A DNA stretch of 64,000 bases from a bacterium (GCA_029559475.1 JAKQBN010000061.1:6020-70019), one strand, 5' to 3'. Positions 50,731 to 59,248 are shown, counted from the stretch's first letter. Program-made: numbers and translations. Notes: generated by a model not told the origin, from the letters alone.

Positions 50731-52170
50731 ATGAAAATTAAATTTATTACCGTATTAATGATGGTTTTTGCAGCGTTGTTGTATTCCGTCACCTCGCATG
50801 ATCTTTACAATACTGCCTGTAATTTTATTACAGTACACAAATTAAACATAAACGCCTCTCAAAATCATCATGAGCTAATAAATGGCGAAGTTTGCCTTGC
50901 TTACGCATATTCTTGCTACCCTACAGGTTTCGTGGTTGTCTGCGCTGATGATAAACTGCCGCCGGTGATCGCATACAGCGACAGGAACGACTTCGATCCT
51001 GCCTCTCCGCTCGCATCTCTATTGAAAGCCGACCTCTCGAAACGGCTCGAGAATTATGAGAAAATGGATAGCTCTGAAAAAGAAAAGATAAGTGAAAAAT
51101 GGGAGTTTTTATCAAATGATAAATCTACTCCTGAATATGAGCAGTGGCCGCCCGAGGGGACGACTTCGACAGGCGGATGGACCGAGACCAGATGGAATCA
51201 GGGTGCGCCTTATAATAAATTCTGCCCGATGGATCTTTCCTCCAATTCACGATCATATACAGGCTGTCCTGCTACCGCTATGTCCCAGCTTTTAAATTAT
51301 CATAAACAACTGAACGGAACACGTTTTCAGTACCGAAAAGACAGGTATTATCACAGTTATACCCAGAATTTTTGGATAGATGATGCCAGCGAGACTTACG
51401 GTTTTCTCGATTTTGATCAAACAAATATTTATCTGGACAGCATAGAATCAAAATGGGCTGAAGGCAGGACCATTAATACTGACGATATCGCCGCATTGAA
51501 CTGGGCCTGCGGTATCGCTACAAAATCGGTTTTTTCAGCATCAGGCTCCGGAACATTCGGCGTTGATCAGGCTTATGACGCTTATAAAAGATTCGGATTT
51601 ATGAACTGTGTTCTCATGGGCAGCGTATATTCAGATAAGGATATAAAAACTAAAATGGCCGATAACATAAAGGTCGGATTACCTGTGCATCTCGCTACAG
51701 TTGACGAAGCATGGTCATCAGGACACAACGTTGTTTGCGACGGATATAATACGGATGATTATTTCAGGCTGAATTTCGGATGGGGCGGCAGCGCTGACGG
51801 ATGGTACAGCCTGCCCGAGGGGTTCCCCTATTCCCTGACCGTATTTGAAGGGATTGTCGCCGATATAAACCTGCCTACTGGAATTGAAGAATATCCAGCC
51901 CTCGCGACCGGCTTTGATCTTTACCAGAACTACCCTAATCCGTTCAACCCGGCGACCGAAATAAAGTTCAGCCTTGCTGTAGACGCTAAAGTGAACCTCT
52001 CCGTTTACAACACCAACGGCCAGCTTGTACACACTCTCCTTGACGGTAAGACGGAAAAAGGTTATCATACAGTCAACTTCGATGCCTCAGAACTAAATTC
52101 AGGAATGTACCTGTACAGGCTCGATGTTAACGGAAATTTGCAGACAAGAAAAATGATAATGTTGAAATAA
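50731..52170 (+). CDS. Secreted C10 (streptopain-like) cysteine peptidase with sorting tail
   Basis: 479 residues. Signal peptide MKIKFITVLMMVFAALLYS. A pro-region is followed by the catalytic Cys179 (YTGCPATAMSQLLNYH) and His332 (SSGHNVVCDGY); NFGWGGSADGWYSL carries the C10 block. The tail LYQNYPNPFNPATEIKFSL is the sorting domain. RBS GAGGAAGG. It is a fourth clan of peptidase with the same tail in this window. Confidence 0.9.
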   Translation: MKIKFITVLMMVFAALLYSVTSHDLYNTACNFITVHKLNINASQNHHELINGEVCLAYAYSCYPTGFVVVCADDKLPPVIAYSDRNDFDPASPLASLLKADLSKRLENYEKMDSSEKEKISEKWEFLSNDKSTPEYEQWPPEGTTSTGGWTETRWNQGAPYNKFCPMDLSSNSRSYTGCPATAMSQLLNYHKQLNGTRFQYRKDRYYHSYTQNFWIDDASETYGFLDFDQTNIYLDSIESKWAEGRTINTDDIAALNWACGIATKSVFSASGSGTFGVDQAYDAYKRFGFMNCVLMGSVYSDKDIKTKMADNIKVGLPVHLATVDEAWSSGHNVVCDGYNTDDYFRLNFGWGGSADGWYSLPEGFPYSLTVFEGIVADINLPTGIEEYPALATGFDLYQNYPNPFNPATEIKFSLAVDAKVNLSVYNTNGQLVHTLLDGKTEKGYHTVNFDASELNSGMYLYRLDVNGNLQTRKMIMLK

Positions 52171-52195
52171 TATTTCAGTATTTTCTTAAAATTAC

Positions 52196-52224
52196 TTGAT
52201 TTTAATGCGTTCTGTGCCTATATT
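52196..52224 (+). promoter_or_regulatory. Promoter of the toxin-antitoxin pair
   Basis: TTGATT (52196-52201), 17-base spacer, TATATT (52219-52224). The palindrome GTATATAC follows right after, a likely site for antitoxin autoregulation. Confidence 0.7.
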
Positions 52225-52257
52225 GTATATACGTAAAATTTGAAATTAGGAGTAATT

Positions 52258-52485
52258 ATGATAAAAAAATTGGTTAAACACGGAAATAGTTCTGCACTAA
52301 TTATTGACAAACCTATTATCGAGATGCTGCATATTGACGAAAATACGAATCTTGAATTGTCAACAGACGGAGTCAATATAATTATTTCCCCGGTTAGCGG
52401 AATAAACAGAACGAATTTGCTGAAAAATTCCCTCCAGAAGATAAATGAAAAACATATCAATACACTTAAGAAACTTGCAAAATGA
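52258..52485 (+). CDS. AbrB/MazE-type antitoxin
   Basis: 75 residues from ATG 52258 (TAGGAG upstream). The SpoVT/AbrB swapped-hairpin fold is seen in MIKKLVKHGNSSALIIDKPIIEMLHI. The C-terminal part (NRTNLLKNSLQKINEKHINTLKKLAK) is the toxin-binding tail. It neutralises the Doc protein and likely represses its own promoter. The Doc ATG overlaps its stop. Confidence 0.82.
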   Translation: MIKKLVKHGNSSALIIDKPIIEMLHIDENTNLELSTDGVNIIISPVSGINRTNLLKNSLQKINEKHINTLKKLAK

Positions 52486-52877
52486 CCGATCAAGATATAC
52501 TTTTTCTGACCCTTGCCGAAATAATAGATATTCATCACAACCAGATAGAATTATACGGCGGGATCGAAGGTATCAGAGATATCTCTCTTTTAAGCTCAGC
52601 TATTTCTATACCGCAATCAACATTCGACGGATATTTCTTGCACGATGACCTTTTTGAAATGGCTTCAGCTTATATTTATCACCTATGTCAGAACCATCCT
52701 TTTGTTGACGGCAATAAAAGAGTTGCTCTGGTCGCCGGCCTTATATTTTTGGATTTCAACGGCATAAGATTAGATGATCCTGATGAAAAACTTTATCCAA
52801 TGATGATTAAAGTTGCATCTGGAAAAGGCGATAAAGAGTATATTAGTAGCGTTTTAAGAAAGCTGTATAATAGTTAA
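52482..52877 (+). CDS. doc: Doc-type Fic-fold toxin
   Basis: 131 residues. The Fic/Doc motif is HPFVDGNKRVALVAG (His at about residue 72). Doc phosphorylates EF-Tu and stops translation; here the antitoxin is AbrB-type rather than Phd. ATGA overlap ensures linked synthesis. It is flanked by core genes. Confidence 0.88.
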   Translation: MTDQDILFLTLAEIIDIHHNQIELYGGIEGIRDISLLSSAISIPQSTFDGYFLHDDLFEMASAYIYHLCQNHPFVDGNKRVALVAGLIFLDFNGIRLDDPDEKLYPMMIKVASGKGDKEYISSVLRKLYNS

Positions 52878-52879
52878 CA

Positions 52880-53674
52880 CTATCTGCTTCTCTGCCTCAA
52901 GGCTTCGTAGAGAATAATTGTGGCTGCCTGATTGACATTTAAAGAATCGGCTACGCCTTTCATGGGAATGCTGACTAAAATATCGGCATTCTTTTTCATG
53001 GATTCGGATAATCCGAATGCTTCCGATCCTACAACGATCGCTGTTTTCTTTGTAAAATCAGCATCTAAATAAACCGTTTCGCCGTAAGGATCGGCTGAAA
53101 CTATCTGAAATTTCTTCGATTTTAAATACGCTATCGTATCATCGGTCGATGCTTCGATGATCTTCTTTGAGAATATCGTTCCGGTCGATGCTCTGATGAC
53201 ATTCGGATTTCTGTAATCGGTGATCTTGTCAGCCAGAATTATCGTATCAATCCCAGCCCCGTCCGCCGTTCTGATGAGCGCGCCTAAGTTGCCGGGTTTC
53301 TCGACCGATTCGGCTATTAAAATGAATGAACATTCAGGATCAATGTCCTGTAAGTTCAAAGCCTGAAATTCGGCTTTTATGATAATTCCGAAAGGCTGGC
53401 TTTTATAAGCTATTTTCTCAAAAACAGCCTTGGTAAGATAAAAGATATTATCCGTTAATTTCGCGATCTCGTTTAAAATATCCTTTTCGTACCTTCCGAA
53501 AATCTCTTCGCAGATAAAAACATCTCTGAATTTTATCCCTGCGTCGATCGCCCTTACTATCTCTCTTTCGTCCTCGATAAGAATGTCACAGGCTGAAACT
53601 TTACCGTTCTTATCCCTGAATCTGACAAGCTCTTTTATCTTCGGATTCTGAAGGCTACTTATCATTTCTTTCAT
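52880..53674 (-). CDS. SpoU/TrmH-family rRNA 2'-O-methyltransferase
   Basis: 264 residues from ATG 53674. The N-terminal domain with SLQNPKIKELVRFRDK and the SPOUT knot with ALIRTADGAGIDTIIL, NVIRASTGTIF and IPMKGVADSLNVNQAATIILYEAL (motif 3) fit TrmH/RlmB. It methylates a ribose in 23S or tRNA; which site is unknown. Its ATG overlaps the mazG stop (ATGA), so an upstream extension to 53701 is rejected. Confidence 0.9.
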   Translation of the reverse strand: MKEMISSLQNPKIKELVRFRDKNGKVSACDILIEDEREIVRAIDAGIKFRDVFICEEIFGRYEKDILNEIAKLTDNIFYLTKAVFEKIAYKSQPFGIIIKAEFQALNLQDIDPECSFILIAESVEKPGNLGALIRTADGAGIDTIILADKITDYRNPNVIRASTGTIFSKKIIEASTDDTIAYLKSKKFQIVSADPYGETVYLDADFTKKTAIVVGSEAFGLSESMKKNADILVSIPMKGVADSLNVNQAATIILYEALRQRSR

Positions 53675-54441
53675 TTTACATGCCTCTTGCTTTCGTTCCA
53701 TATCGCGTCAAGCTCTTCAAGAGATCTGTCCTGTAATTTTCCGCCTGATCTTTCGACTTTTTCTTCAATATAATTAAATCTGCCTATGAATTTATTGTTC
53801 GCCTTCTGAAGTGCATCCTCCGGATTGACGTTCAGTTTTTTCGCAAGATTGACCATTACGAAAAGAATATCTCCGAGTTCTTCCTCGATATTCTCCGGAT
53901 CGTTCTTCTTTATACCCTCTTCAAGCTCTGTGATCTCTTCTTTTACTTTTTCTAAGATGTCAACCGAGTTCTGCCACTCGAAACCTACCGCTCCCGCCTT
54001 CTGCTGAAGCCTTAATGACCTTAAAAGCGCGTTGAACGATCTGGGAACTCCGTCAAGTATCCTTTTCTTGCCTTCCTTTTCCTTCTTTATTATCTCCCAG
54101 TTGTTCTTTACCTGATCGGGAGTTAAAGTTTTCTTTTCACCGAAGATGTGTGGATGACGCAGTTCAAGTTTATCAGAAATGCTTTTCGCCACATCTTCGA
54201 TATCGAATTCGCCTTTTTCTGAAGCTATCTGCGACTGAAATATTATCTGAAGAAGAAGATCGCCAAGTTCTTTTTTAAGTTCGGACTTATCTTTATCCTC
54301 AATAGCCTCAATGACTTCATAAGCCTCTTCAAGAATGTATTTTCTTAAACTTTCATGGGTTTGTTCGAGATCCCACGGACAGCCTTCTTTTTTATCCCTC
54401 AGCTTTTTCATAATATTTACAAGTCGCTGCATCTGTTCCAT
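53671..54441 (-). CDS. mazG: MazG nucleoside triphosphate pyrophosphohydrolase
   Basis: 256 residues with two MazG repeats. CPWDLEQTHESLRKYILEEAYEVIEAI with EExxE opens the first; EEELGDILFVMVNLAKKLNVNPEDAL is the second metal-binding block. Removes abnormal NTPs. The ORF continues into the methyltransferase gene. A divergent promoter for lolA lies upstream; its own -10/-35 is not clear. Confidence 0.94.
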   Translation of the reverse strand: MEQMQRLVNIMKKLRDKKEGCPWDLEQTHESLRKYILEEAYEVIEAIEDKDKSELKKELGDLLLQIIFQSQIASEKGEFDIEDVAKSISDKLELRHPHIFGEKKTLTPDQVKNNWEIIKKEKEGKKRILDGVPRSFNALLRSLRLQQKAGAVGFEWQNSVDILEKVKEEITELEEGIKKNDPENIEEELGDILFVMVNLAKKLNVNPEDALQKANNKFIGRFNYIEEKVERSGGKLQDRSLEELDAIWNESKRHVK

Positions 54442-54509
54442 ATCAACTCCGTTTAAAAGTTCAAATATACGAAATTGTTAAACAATTATCATTCAAATTC
54501 GTATAATAT

Positions 54510-54538
54510 TTGACACTAAAGGTAAAAAAGTGTATTTT
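54510..54538 (+). promoter_or_regulatory. Promoter of the lolA-ispE-spoVG unit
   Basis: TTGACA (54510-54515), 17-base spacer, TATTTT (54533-54538), 24 bases before the start. Confidence 0.75.
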
Positions 54539-54562
54539 ACATTTGAAATAAACGGGGAAACT

Positions 54563-55204
54563 ATGAAAAAACTGATTTCGTTCCTTATGATCTTTTCGAT
54601 CCTGTCCGCATCTTACGCTATCTCCGGACAGAAAATAATATCGAATATAAAGGACAATTATAAAAAGATGAAAACCTTCGAGAGCGACTTTACACAGATA
54701 CAGATGTGGGAGCTTGCATCGGAGGAAAGCAGGATCACCGGTAAAATTTATATGAATTCGGATGATTCGTTCAGGGTCGAGATGCCTGAAGGAGATTACA
54801 TAATTAGCAACGGAAAAACGGTATGGAGATATTCGACCGAGAACTCGCAGGTTCTTATCGAAGATGTCAAGAATAACGAGGAATCAATGATACCGGGAAA
54901 GCTTTTTTTTGATTTTACCGACAGATACAACCTCAAGGATTATTCCGAAAAGAAAGAGGACGGCAAAGTAATTTATATGCTCGATCTCGAAGCGCCTAAG
55001 GGCAAGGACAGATTCATTTACAGGCTTAAAGTAAAAGTGAACTCTGATTTTCTGCCGGTGGAAATAGAAAGCTTCGATCTTGACGAGAACAAGAACGTTT
55101 ACATTCTTGAAAACATTAAGATCAATACAGAGATCGCTAAAGACAAATTCACATACGTAAAAAAAGATGGAACTGAAGTGATAGATCTGAGAAAGAAAAA
55201 ATGA
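54563..55204 (+). CDS. lolA: LolA-like outer-membrane lipoprotein carrier
   Basis: 213 residues from ATG 54563 (GGGGAAA upstream; ATG 54530 is inside the promoter). Signal peptide MKKLISFLMIFSILSASYA. The LolA beta-barrel is recognised by MKTFESDFTQIQ, GKIYMNSDDSFRVEMPEGDYIISNGKTVWRYS and the C-terminal beta strands. It transports lipoproteins to the outer membrane, implying a Gram-negative type envelope. ispE starts four bases before its end (ATGA). Confidence 0.87.
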   Translation: MKKLISFLMIFSILSASYAISGQKIISNIKDNYKKMKTFESDFTQIQMWELASEESRITGKIYMNSDDSFRVEMPEGDYIISNGKTVWRYSTENSQVLIEDVKNNEESMIPGKLFFDFTDRYNLKDYSEKKEDGKVIYMLDLEAPKGKDRFIYRLKVKVNSDFLPVEIESFDLDENKNVYILENIKINTEIAKDKFTYVKKDGTEVIDLRKKK

Positions 55205-56043
55205 TAGTTCGTGCGAACTGCAAGCTCAACCTTCACCTGAAAGTAACAGGAAAACTGCCCGACGGATATCACTCTCTGGAGACGATCTTCCAGGAGATAC
55301 CCTTTTATGATGAGATCGATATAGTCTCGTCTGATAAAGACGTTATACAATTTACTTCTAAAGGAATAAACATACCCGGCAGCGGGAACAATATCTGCGT
55401 GAAAGCGGCGGAACTACTCAAAAATAATTTCAATATAAATAAAGGATGCAGGATCACTCTTAAAAAGAACGTTCCCATAGGAGCGGGCCTCGGAGGAGGT
55501 TCATCTGATGCCGCGGCTGTCCTTAAAGCACTTAATGTTCTCTGGGGCTTAAACCTTACTGATGAAGAACTTGAAAAACTTGGCCTGAAACTAGGCGCTG
55601 ATGTACCTTTTTTCATAAAAGGCGGATGCGCATGGGCGGAAGGAAAAGGTGAACTTTTAAAACGCATTGAACCGCTTCTTAAAAACGGGTCTATTTTACT
55701 TATATATCCTCACATACACATCAGTACGCCGGATGCATATAAAAAACTGAATTTAAACTTGACAAATTTATCGGGCAATGTTATATTTGCCGAAGTCTCA
55801 AAACCGGGTGTGTCCCTGAACGTCATTCGTGCGGGATTCATTAACGATTTTGAGAGTGTGGTGTTCAGAGAATACCCTGAAATAGGTCATATTAAGGAAT
55901 TATTGCTAAGCGAAGGAGCGGCACTTGCCGCGATGTCGGGCAGCGGATCGTCGGTTTTCGGATTTTTTACGGATGAAAAACGGCTGATCAGAGCTTCCGG
56001 GCTGATGGATAAGAACTACTTCGTTCATGCTGTAAAACTATAG
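55201..56043 (+). CDS. ispE: 4-diphosphocytidyl-2-C-methyl-D-erythritol kinase
   Basis: 280 residues of the GHMP kinase fold; phosphorylates CDP-ME in the non-mevalonate isoprenoid pathway. PIGAGLGGGSSDAAAVLKALN is the ATP-binding signature, GSGSSVFGFF the C-terminal one, and KLNLHLKVTGKLPDGYHSLETIF the substrate block. ATGA overlap with lolA. spoVG follows 11 bases later. Confidence 0.95.
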   Translation: MIVRANCKLNLHLKVTGKLPDGYHSLETIFQEIPFYDEIDIVSSDKDVIQFTSKGINIPGSGNNICVKAAELLKNNFNINKGCRITLKKNVPIGAGLGGGSSDAAAVLKALNVLWGLNLTDEELEKLGLKLGADVPFFIKGGCAWAEGKGELLKRIEPLLKNGSILLIYPHIHISTPDAYKKLNLNLTNLSGNVIFAEVSKPGVSLNVIRAGFINDFESVVFREYPEIGHIKELLLSEGAALAAMSGSGSSVFGFFTDEKRLIRASGLMDKNYFVHAVKL

Positions 56044-56054
56044 CGGAGGACACA

Positions 56055-56354
56055 TTGGAGATTACCGAAATCAGAGTAAATCTAAGGGACGAAGAGAAGC
56101 TCAAGGCATTTGTTCACGTAACTTTCGACAATGCTTTTATTATCAGAGGGCTGAAGATAATCCAGGGAAAGGACGGCCTTTTCGTATGTATGCCCAGCCG
56201 CAAGCTTCCGGATGGTACCTATAAGGACATCGCTCATCCGATAGTGGATGATTTTAGGATAAAGCTTGAAAAAGAGATCCTTGATAAGTACGCCGAAGAG
56301 CTTTCGAACAAAGTTGAGGGCAAAAGCTCCGGCAGTTCCGATCAGGACGAATAA
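56055..56354 (+). CDS. spoVG: SpoVG-family RNA-binding regulator
   Basis: 99 residues, TTG start with GGAGG five bases before. MEITEIRVNLRDEEKLKAFVHVTFDNAFIIRGLKII and VCMPSRKLPDGTYKDIAHPI are family blocks. SpoVG binds RNA and DNA in several phyla and is commonly next to ispE. The acidic C-terminal tail is natural. tRNA-Gln begins ten bases later, so the mRNA probably continues through it. Confidence 0.94.
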   Translation: MEITEIRVNLRDEEKLKAFVHVTFDNAFIIRGLKIIQGKDGLFVCMPSRKLPDGTYKDIAHPIVDDFRIKLEKEILDKYAEELSNKVEGKSSGSSDQDE

Positions 56355-56363
56355 TTTCATTGC

Positions 56364-56436
56364 TGGGGTATCGCCAAGTGGCTAAGGCTCCGGGTTCTGG
56401 TTCCGGCATTCGGGGGTTCGAATCCCTCTACCCCTG
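56364..56436 (+). tRNA. tRNA-Gln (CTG)
   Basis: 73 bases. Anticodon loop GTTCTGGT gives CTG (reads CAG). Acceptor TGGGGTA/TACCCCT: the 1-72 pair is T-T, as glutamine tRNAs often have an open end. T-arm GGTTCGAATCC. CCA is not encoded. Ten bases after spoVG, no own promoter seen. Confidence 0.92.
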
Positions 56437-56472
56437 CTCTTTAAAATATAAACCTTGATGATAAGCATGTAG

Positions 56473-56545
56473 AGGGGTATCGCCAAGTGGAAAGGCACCG
56501 GGTTTTGGTCCCGGCACTCCGGAGGTTCGAATCCTTCTACCCCTG
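56473..56545 (+). tRNA. tRNA-Gln (TTG)
   Basis: 73 bases. Anticodon loop TTTTGGT gives TTG (reads CAA and wobble CAG). Acceptor AGGGGTA/TACCCCT pairs fully, discriminator G. T-arm GGTTCGAATCC. It lies 36 bases after the first tRNA-Gln and 35 before rplY, so the pair is embedded in a protein operon. Confidence 0.93.
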
Positions 56546-56580
56546 CAAATTTAACAAACCAAGAAAAGAGGCAGCTTAAG

Positions 56581-57285
56581 ATGTCAGAAAAATTAGTAGC
56601 GCAATTAAAGAGCGTAGACAGCAAAAGGGTGATCAAAGCAAAAAGAAAAACAGGCCTGATACCCGTTAATCTCTACGGTCCCGGAATAGAGAACAGCCAT
56701 TCATATTATGTGAATGAGATCGATCTCAACCGCGCGATAAAATCCGGAAAGAAAATTCACGAGATCACATCCGAGATCGGCGATTTTAAAGTCGTTTTAA
56801 AAGAGGTTCAGAGACACCCCGTATCATGGAAACTTGTCCACGTCGATATGCTGTCTTTAGCACCCGGTAAAAAAGTCACCGTAAAGATACCTTTAAGGTT
56901 CGAAGGTATTCCTTTCGGCGTAAAGAACATGGGCGGCGTTCTGATCGAGAACTCAAGGGAGATAGAAGTTGAAGCTATGGCTGAATTCATTCCCAACGAG
57001 ATCAAGATCGACGTTTCACCTCTCAAGCTGAAAGACACTATTCACGCCAGAGATATCAAAATGGATAATATCAGGATCGCTTCTCCTGCCGATATGCTTC
57101 TCGCAAGAGTCGGAATTACCAGGGCTGCAGTTTCTGACGCCGGCGGATCCGCAGGCGCTGAGCTTGCCGCTCACGTTGAAGGCGCTCCGGCCGCTGCTGC
57201 AAAACCGGGTGAAAAAGCCGCCGCTCCTGCTGGTGCCGCAAAACCCGCAGAAAAAGCTGATGCAAAGCATCCTGAAAAAAAGTAG
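56581..57285 (+). CDS. rplY: 50S ribosomal protein L25 (CTC type)
   Basis: 234 residues, the long CTC form that binds 5S rRNA. N-terminal L25 beta barrel (RVIKAKRKTGLIPVNLYGPGIEN) and the TL5 C-domain (VHVDMLSLAPGKKVTVKIPLRFEG). The last 50 residues are an Ala/Pro/Lys tail (AAAKPGEKAAAPAGAAKPAEK). RBS AAGAGG. pth starts 38 bases later. Confidence 0.95.
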   Translation: MSEKLVAQLKSVDSKRVIKAKRKTGLIPVNLYGPGIENSHSYYVNEIDLNRAIKSGKKIHEITSEIGDFKVVLKEVQRHPVSWKLVHVDMLSLAPGKKVTVKIPLRFEGIPFGVKNMGGVLIENSREIEVEAMAEFIPNEIKIDVSPLKLKDTIHARDIKMDNIRIASPADMLLARVGITRAAVSDAGGSAGAELAAHVEGAPAAAAKPGEKAAAPAGAAKPAEKADAKHPEKK

Positions 57286-57323
57286 CTGAATTCAAACATC
57301 ATTGAAATAAAATAGAAGAAACC

Positions 57324-57950
57324 GTGCAGATAATAATCGGTCTGGGAAATCCGGGAAACAGGTACGCAGATACCTGGCATAACCTCGGATTTATATCGGT
57401 CGACCGTTTTGCAGAGAAGCATGGTCTGTTGTTTAAAGCCGGAAAAGGCAAGTTTTATGCCGCGTCCGGCTTTTTCAATTCTGAAAAGATCATTCTTGTA
57501 AAACCGACGACCTACATGAACCTCTCAGGTGAGGCGGTCTCGCAGATCATTAATTATTTTGAGGCGGAGACGGGAAGCATTCTGGTAGTCTATGACGATA
57601 TCAATCTCCCGCTGGGAACTGTCAGGCTGAGAAAATCCGGTTCTGCGGGCGGTCATAACGGATTAAGATCGATAATAGGAACGCTGGACACTCAGGATTT
57701 TGCGAGGCTCAGGATTGGATTCAGGACCGATCAGATAAATTCGATCCTTACCAACAATCCCGCTATCCTTCCTGATCTTGTTCTGGCGAAGATACCATCC
57801 GCACTTCATGCCGATGTTCTGGAAACGGTCGACAGAAGCGTGGAAGCGATAGAATCGGTTCTTGAGAACGGCATCGACAGAACGATGAACAGGTTCAACG
57901 AGAAGAATTCTGAGCAGGAAAAACCGGACAGCGCGGAAAAAGCCGATTAA
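57324..57950 (+). CDS. pth: Peptidyl-tRNA hydrolase
   Basis: 208 residues; releases peptides from stalled peptidyl-tRNA. GTG start (AGAAGAAACC before it). Active-site motifs: IIGLGNPGNRYADTWHNLGF with the catalytic His, KPTTYMNLSGEAV, and LRKSGSAGGHNGLRSII. A C-terminal tail (EQEKPDSAEKAD) is extra. pth directly after rplY is the usual bacterial order. Confidence 0.95.
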   Translation: MQIIIGLGNPGNRYADTWHNLGFISVDRFAEKHGLLFKAGKGKFYAASGFFNSEKIILVKPTTYMNLSGEAVSQIINYFEAETGSILVVYDDINLPLGTVRLRKSGSAGGHNGLRSIIGTLDTQDFARLRIGFRTDQINSILTNNPAILPDLVLAKIPSALHADVLETVDRSVEAIESVLENGIDRTMNRFNEKNSEQEKPDSAEKAD

Positions 57951-57955
57951 TTTGA

Positions 57956-57984
57956 TTGACTTGAAATAAAAAAAGATTTATATT
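57956..57984 (+). promoter_or_regulatory. Promoter of the rpsF-rpsR-rplI operon
   Basis: TTGACT (57956-57961), 17-base spacer, TATATT (57979-57984). Confidence 0.8.
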
Positions 57985-57998
57985 TGGCGCGTGAAAAA

Positions 57999-58023
57999 TT
58001 CTTGCCGGAATGCAATATTTTCG
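57999..58023 (+). promoter_or_regulatory. Possible S6:S18 leader hairpin
   Basis: The rpsF leader can form GCCG ... CGGC with CCG in the 5' strand, recalling the known S6:S18-binding RNA in this position. Sequence match is loose. Confidence 0.3.
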
Positions 58024-58049
58024 GCCAAAGACCAAAAGAAGGAGGAAAA

Positions 58050-58424
58050 ATGAACAGGTACGAAACGATGGTGATTATTGATCCGGCGCTCGATCAGGAA
58101 AAGATCGATTCCGTTATTTCCCGTTATACGGAAATGATAAAAACGGACGGAGAGATAATAACTGTTGACCAGTGGGGTAAAAAAAGGCTTGCATACCCTA
58201 TCAAAAAGAAGCCTACGGGTTACTATGTTCTTTACAAGTACACTGCCGGAAATAAAGTCCCGCAGAACCTTGTGAACGACATGAACATCAATTCTTCGAT
58301 CCTCCGCTACATGACCCTCGTAGTGGATAAAAAAGCCCTTAAGCAGGAACAGCTCGATATAGCCGGCGCTGGAAAGTTGCTGAAGGAAGCGGAAGAAAAA
58401 GAAAATGCAAAAGTTAACGAGTAA
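58050..58424 (+). CDS. rpsF: 30S ribosomal protein S6
   Basis: 124 residues from ATG 58050 (GGAGGAAAA before it). An upstream start at 57984 would begin inside the -10 region and is rejected. NRYETMVIIDPALDQEKID and DQWGKKRLAYPIKKKPTGYYVLYKY are the S6 core. The tail is charged. Operon rpsF-rpsR-rplI lacks ssb, a shortened version of the usual order. Confidence 0.95.
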   Translation: MNRYETMVIIDPALDQEKIDSVISRYTEMIKTDGEIITVDQWGKKRLAYPIKKKPTGYYVLYKYTAGNKVPQNLVNDMNINSSILRYMTLVVDKKALKQEQLDIAGAGKLLKEAEEKENAKVNE

Positions 58425-58439
58425 CCTGAGGTGATGAAA

Positions 58440-58666
58440 TGATAAAAGAAAAGAAAAAAAGAATCTGCAGATTTTGCGAAGAGAACATAGTTTACATCGA
58501 TTATAAAAACGATAAGCAGCTCGCAAAATTTACAACCGAACAGGGCAAGATAATTCCGAGAAGGACATCGGGCGTATGCGCCAAGCATCAGAGAATGCTG
58601 ACAAACGCCATCAAAAGAGCAAGAATAGTAGCCTTAATGCCGTTCGTCGACAACACAGCAAGATAA
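58440..58666 (+). CDS. rpsR: 30S ribosomal protein S18
   Basis: 75 residues, [25 protein letters not shown] and [30 protein letters not shown], both typical. The cysteine pair CRFC with CAKH makes this a zinc-binding (C+) S18. RBS GAGGTG. rplI follows 13 bases later. Confidence 0.95.
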
Positions 58667-58679
58667 AAAGGAGCCTAAA

Positions 58680-59126
58680 ATGTTTGTAATATTAAGACAG
58701 GATGTTGACAAGGTTGGTAAAGCCGGCGAGGTTATAAAGGTAAAAGACGGTTTCGGAAGAAACTTTCTCATACCCAGAAATTTTGCTTTCCCGGCGACCG
58801 ACGCCCATATGAACAGATATAAAGAAAGCACAAAATCAAAAGGATATAAAGAAGCTCAGCTTAAGAAATCAGATGTATATCTACAGAAAGCGCTTTCCGA
58901 CAAAACGGTCGTTATAAAAATGAAAGTCGGCGAAGAAGACAAACTCTTCGGATCCGTAACTTCTCAGAACATAGCAGACGAACTTAAAGCTATGGGCATA
59001 GAGATCGATAAAAGAAGAATTCAGCTCGAGGAGAACATCAAGCACCTCGGCGAATTCAAAGTACCGTATAAAGCTCATTCCGAAACAGAGATCAGCATCA
59101 GCGTAAACGTTATAGCCGAAGCCTGA
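58680..59126 (+). CDS. rplI: 50S ribosomal protein L9
   Basis: 148 residues: N-terminal domain FVILRQDVDKVGKAGEVIKVKDGFGRNFLIP, long central helix, C-terminal domain with LFGSVTSQNIADELKAMGIEID. RBS AAGGAG. Terminator directly after. Last gene of the operon. Confidence 0.96.
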   Translation: MFVILRQDVDKVGKAGEVIKVKDGFGRNFLIPRNFAFPATDAHMNRYKESTKSKGYKEAQLKKSDVYLQKALSDKTVVIKMKVGEEDKLFGSVTSQNIADELKAMGIEIDKRRIQLEENIKHLGEFKVPYKAHSETEISISVNVIAEA

Positions 59127-59147
59127 TAGAAGTATCTTAACCGATAT

Positions 59148-59175
59148 AAAAGCCGGACTGTTCCGGCTTTTTTTT
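59148..59175 (+). terminator. Terminator after rplI
   Basis: AAAAGCCGGA (59148-59157), loop CTGT, TCCGGCTTTT (59162-59171) and more T. Confidence 0.9.
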
Positions 59176-59191
59176 ATTTTTATAATTTTAT

Positions 59192-59220
59192 TTGAAAAAC
59201 ACAAAGTAATTTATTACACT
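59192..59220 (+). promoter_or_regulatory. Promoter of the response regulator/kinase
   Basis: TTGAAA (59192-59197), 17-base spacer, TACACT (59215-59220). Confidence 0.6.
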
Positions 59221-59248
59221 TCATTACTGTTAACCACCGGAGAAAGCT

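Noticed and set aside
56382-56636. Antisense ORF over the tRNA pair
   Set aside because: It reads across two certain tRNAs; repeated residues come from the tRNA repeats.
57978-58526. Antisense ORF over rpsF/rpsR
   Set aside because: Covers certain ribosomal genes; no support.
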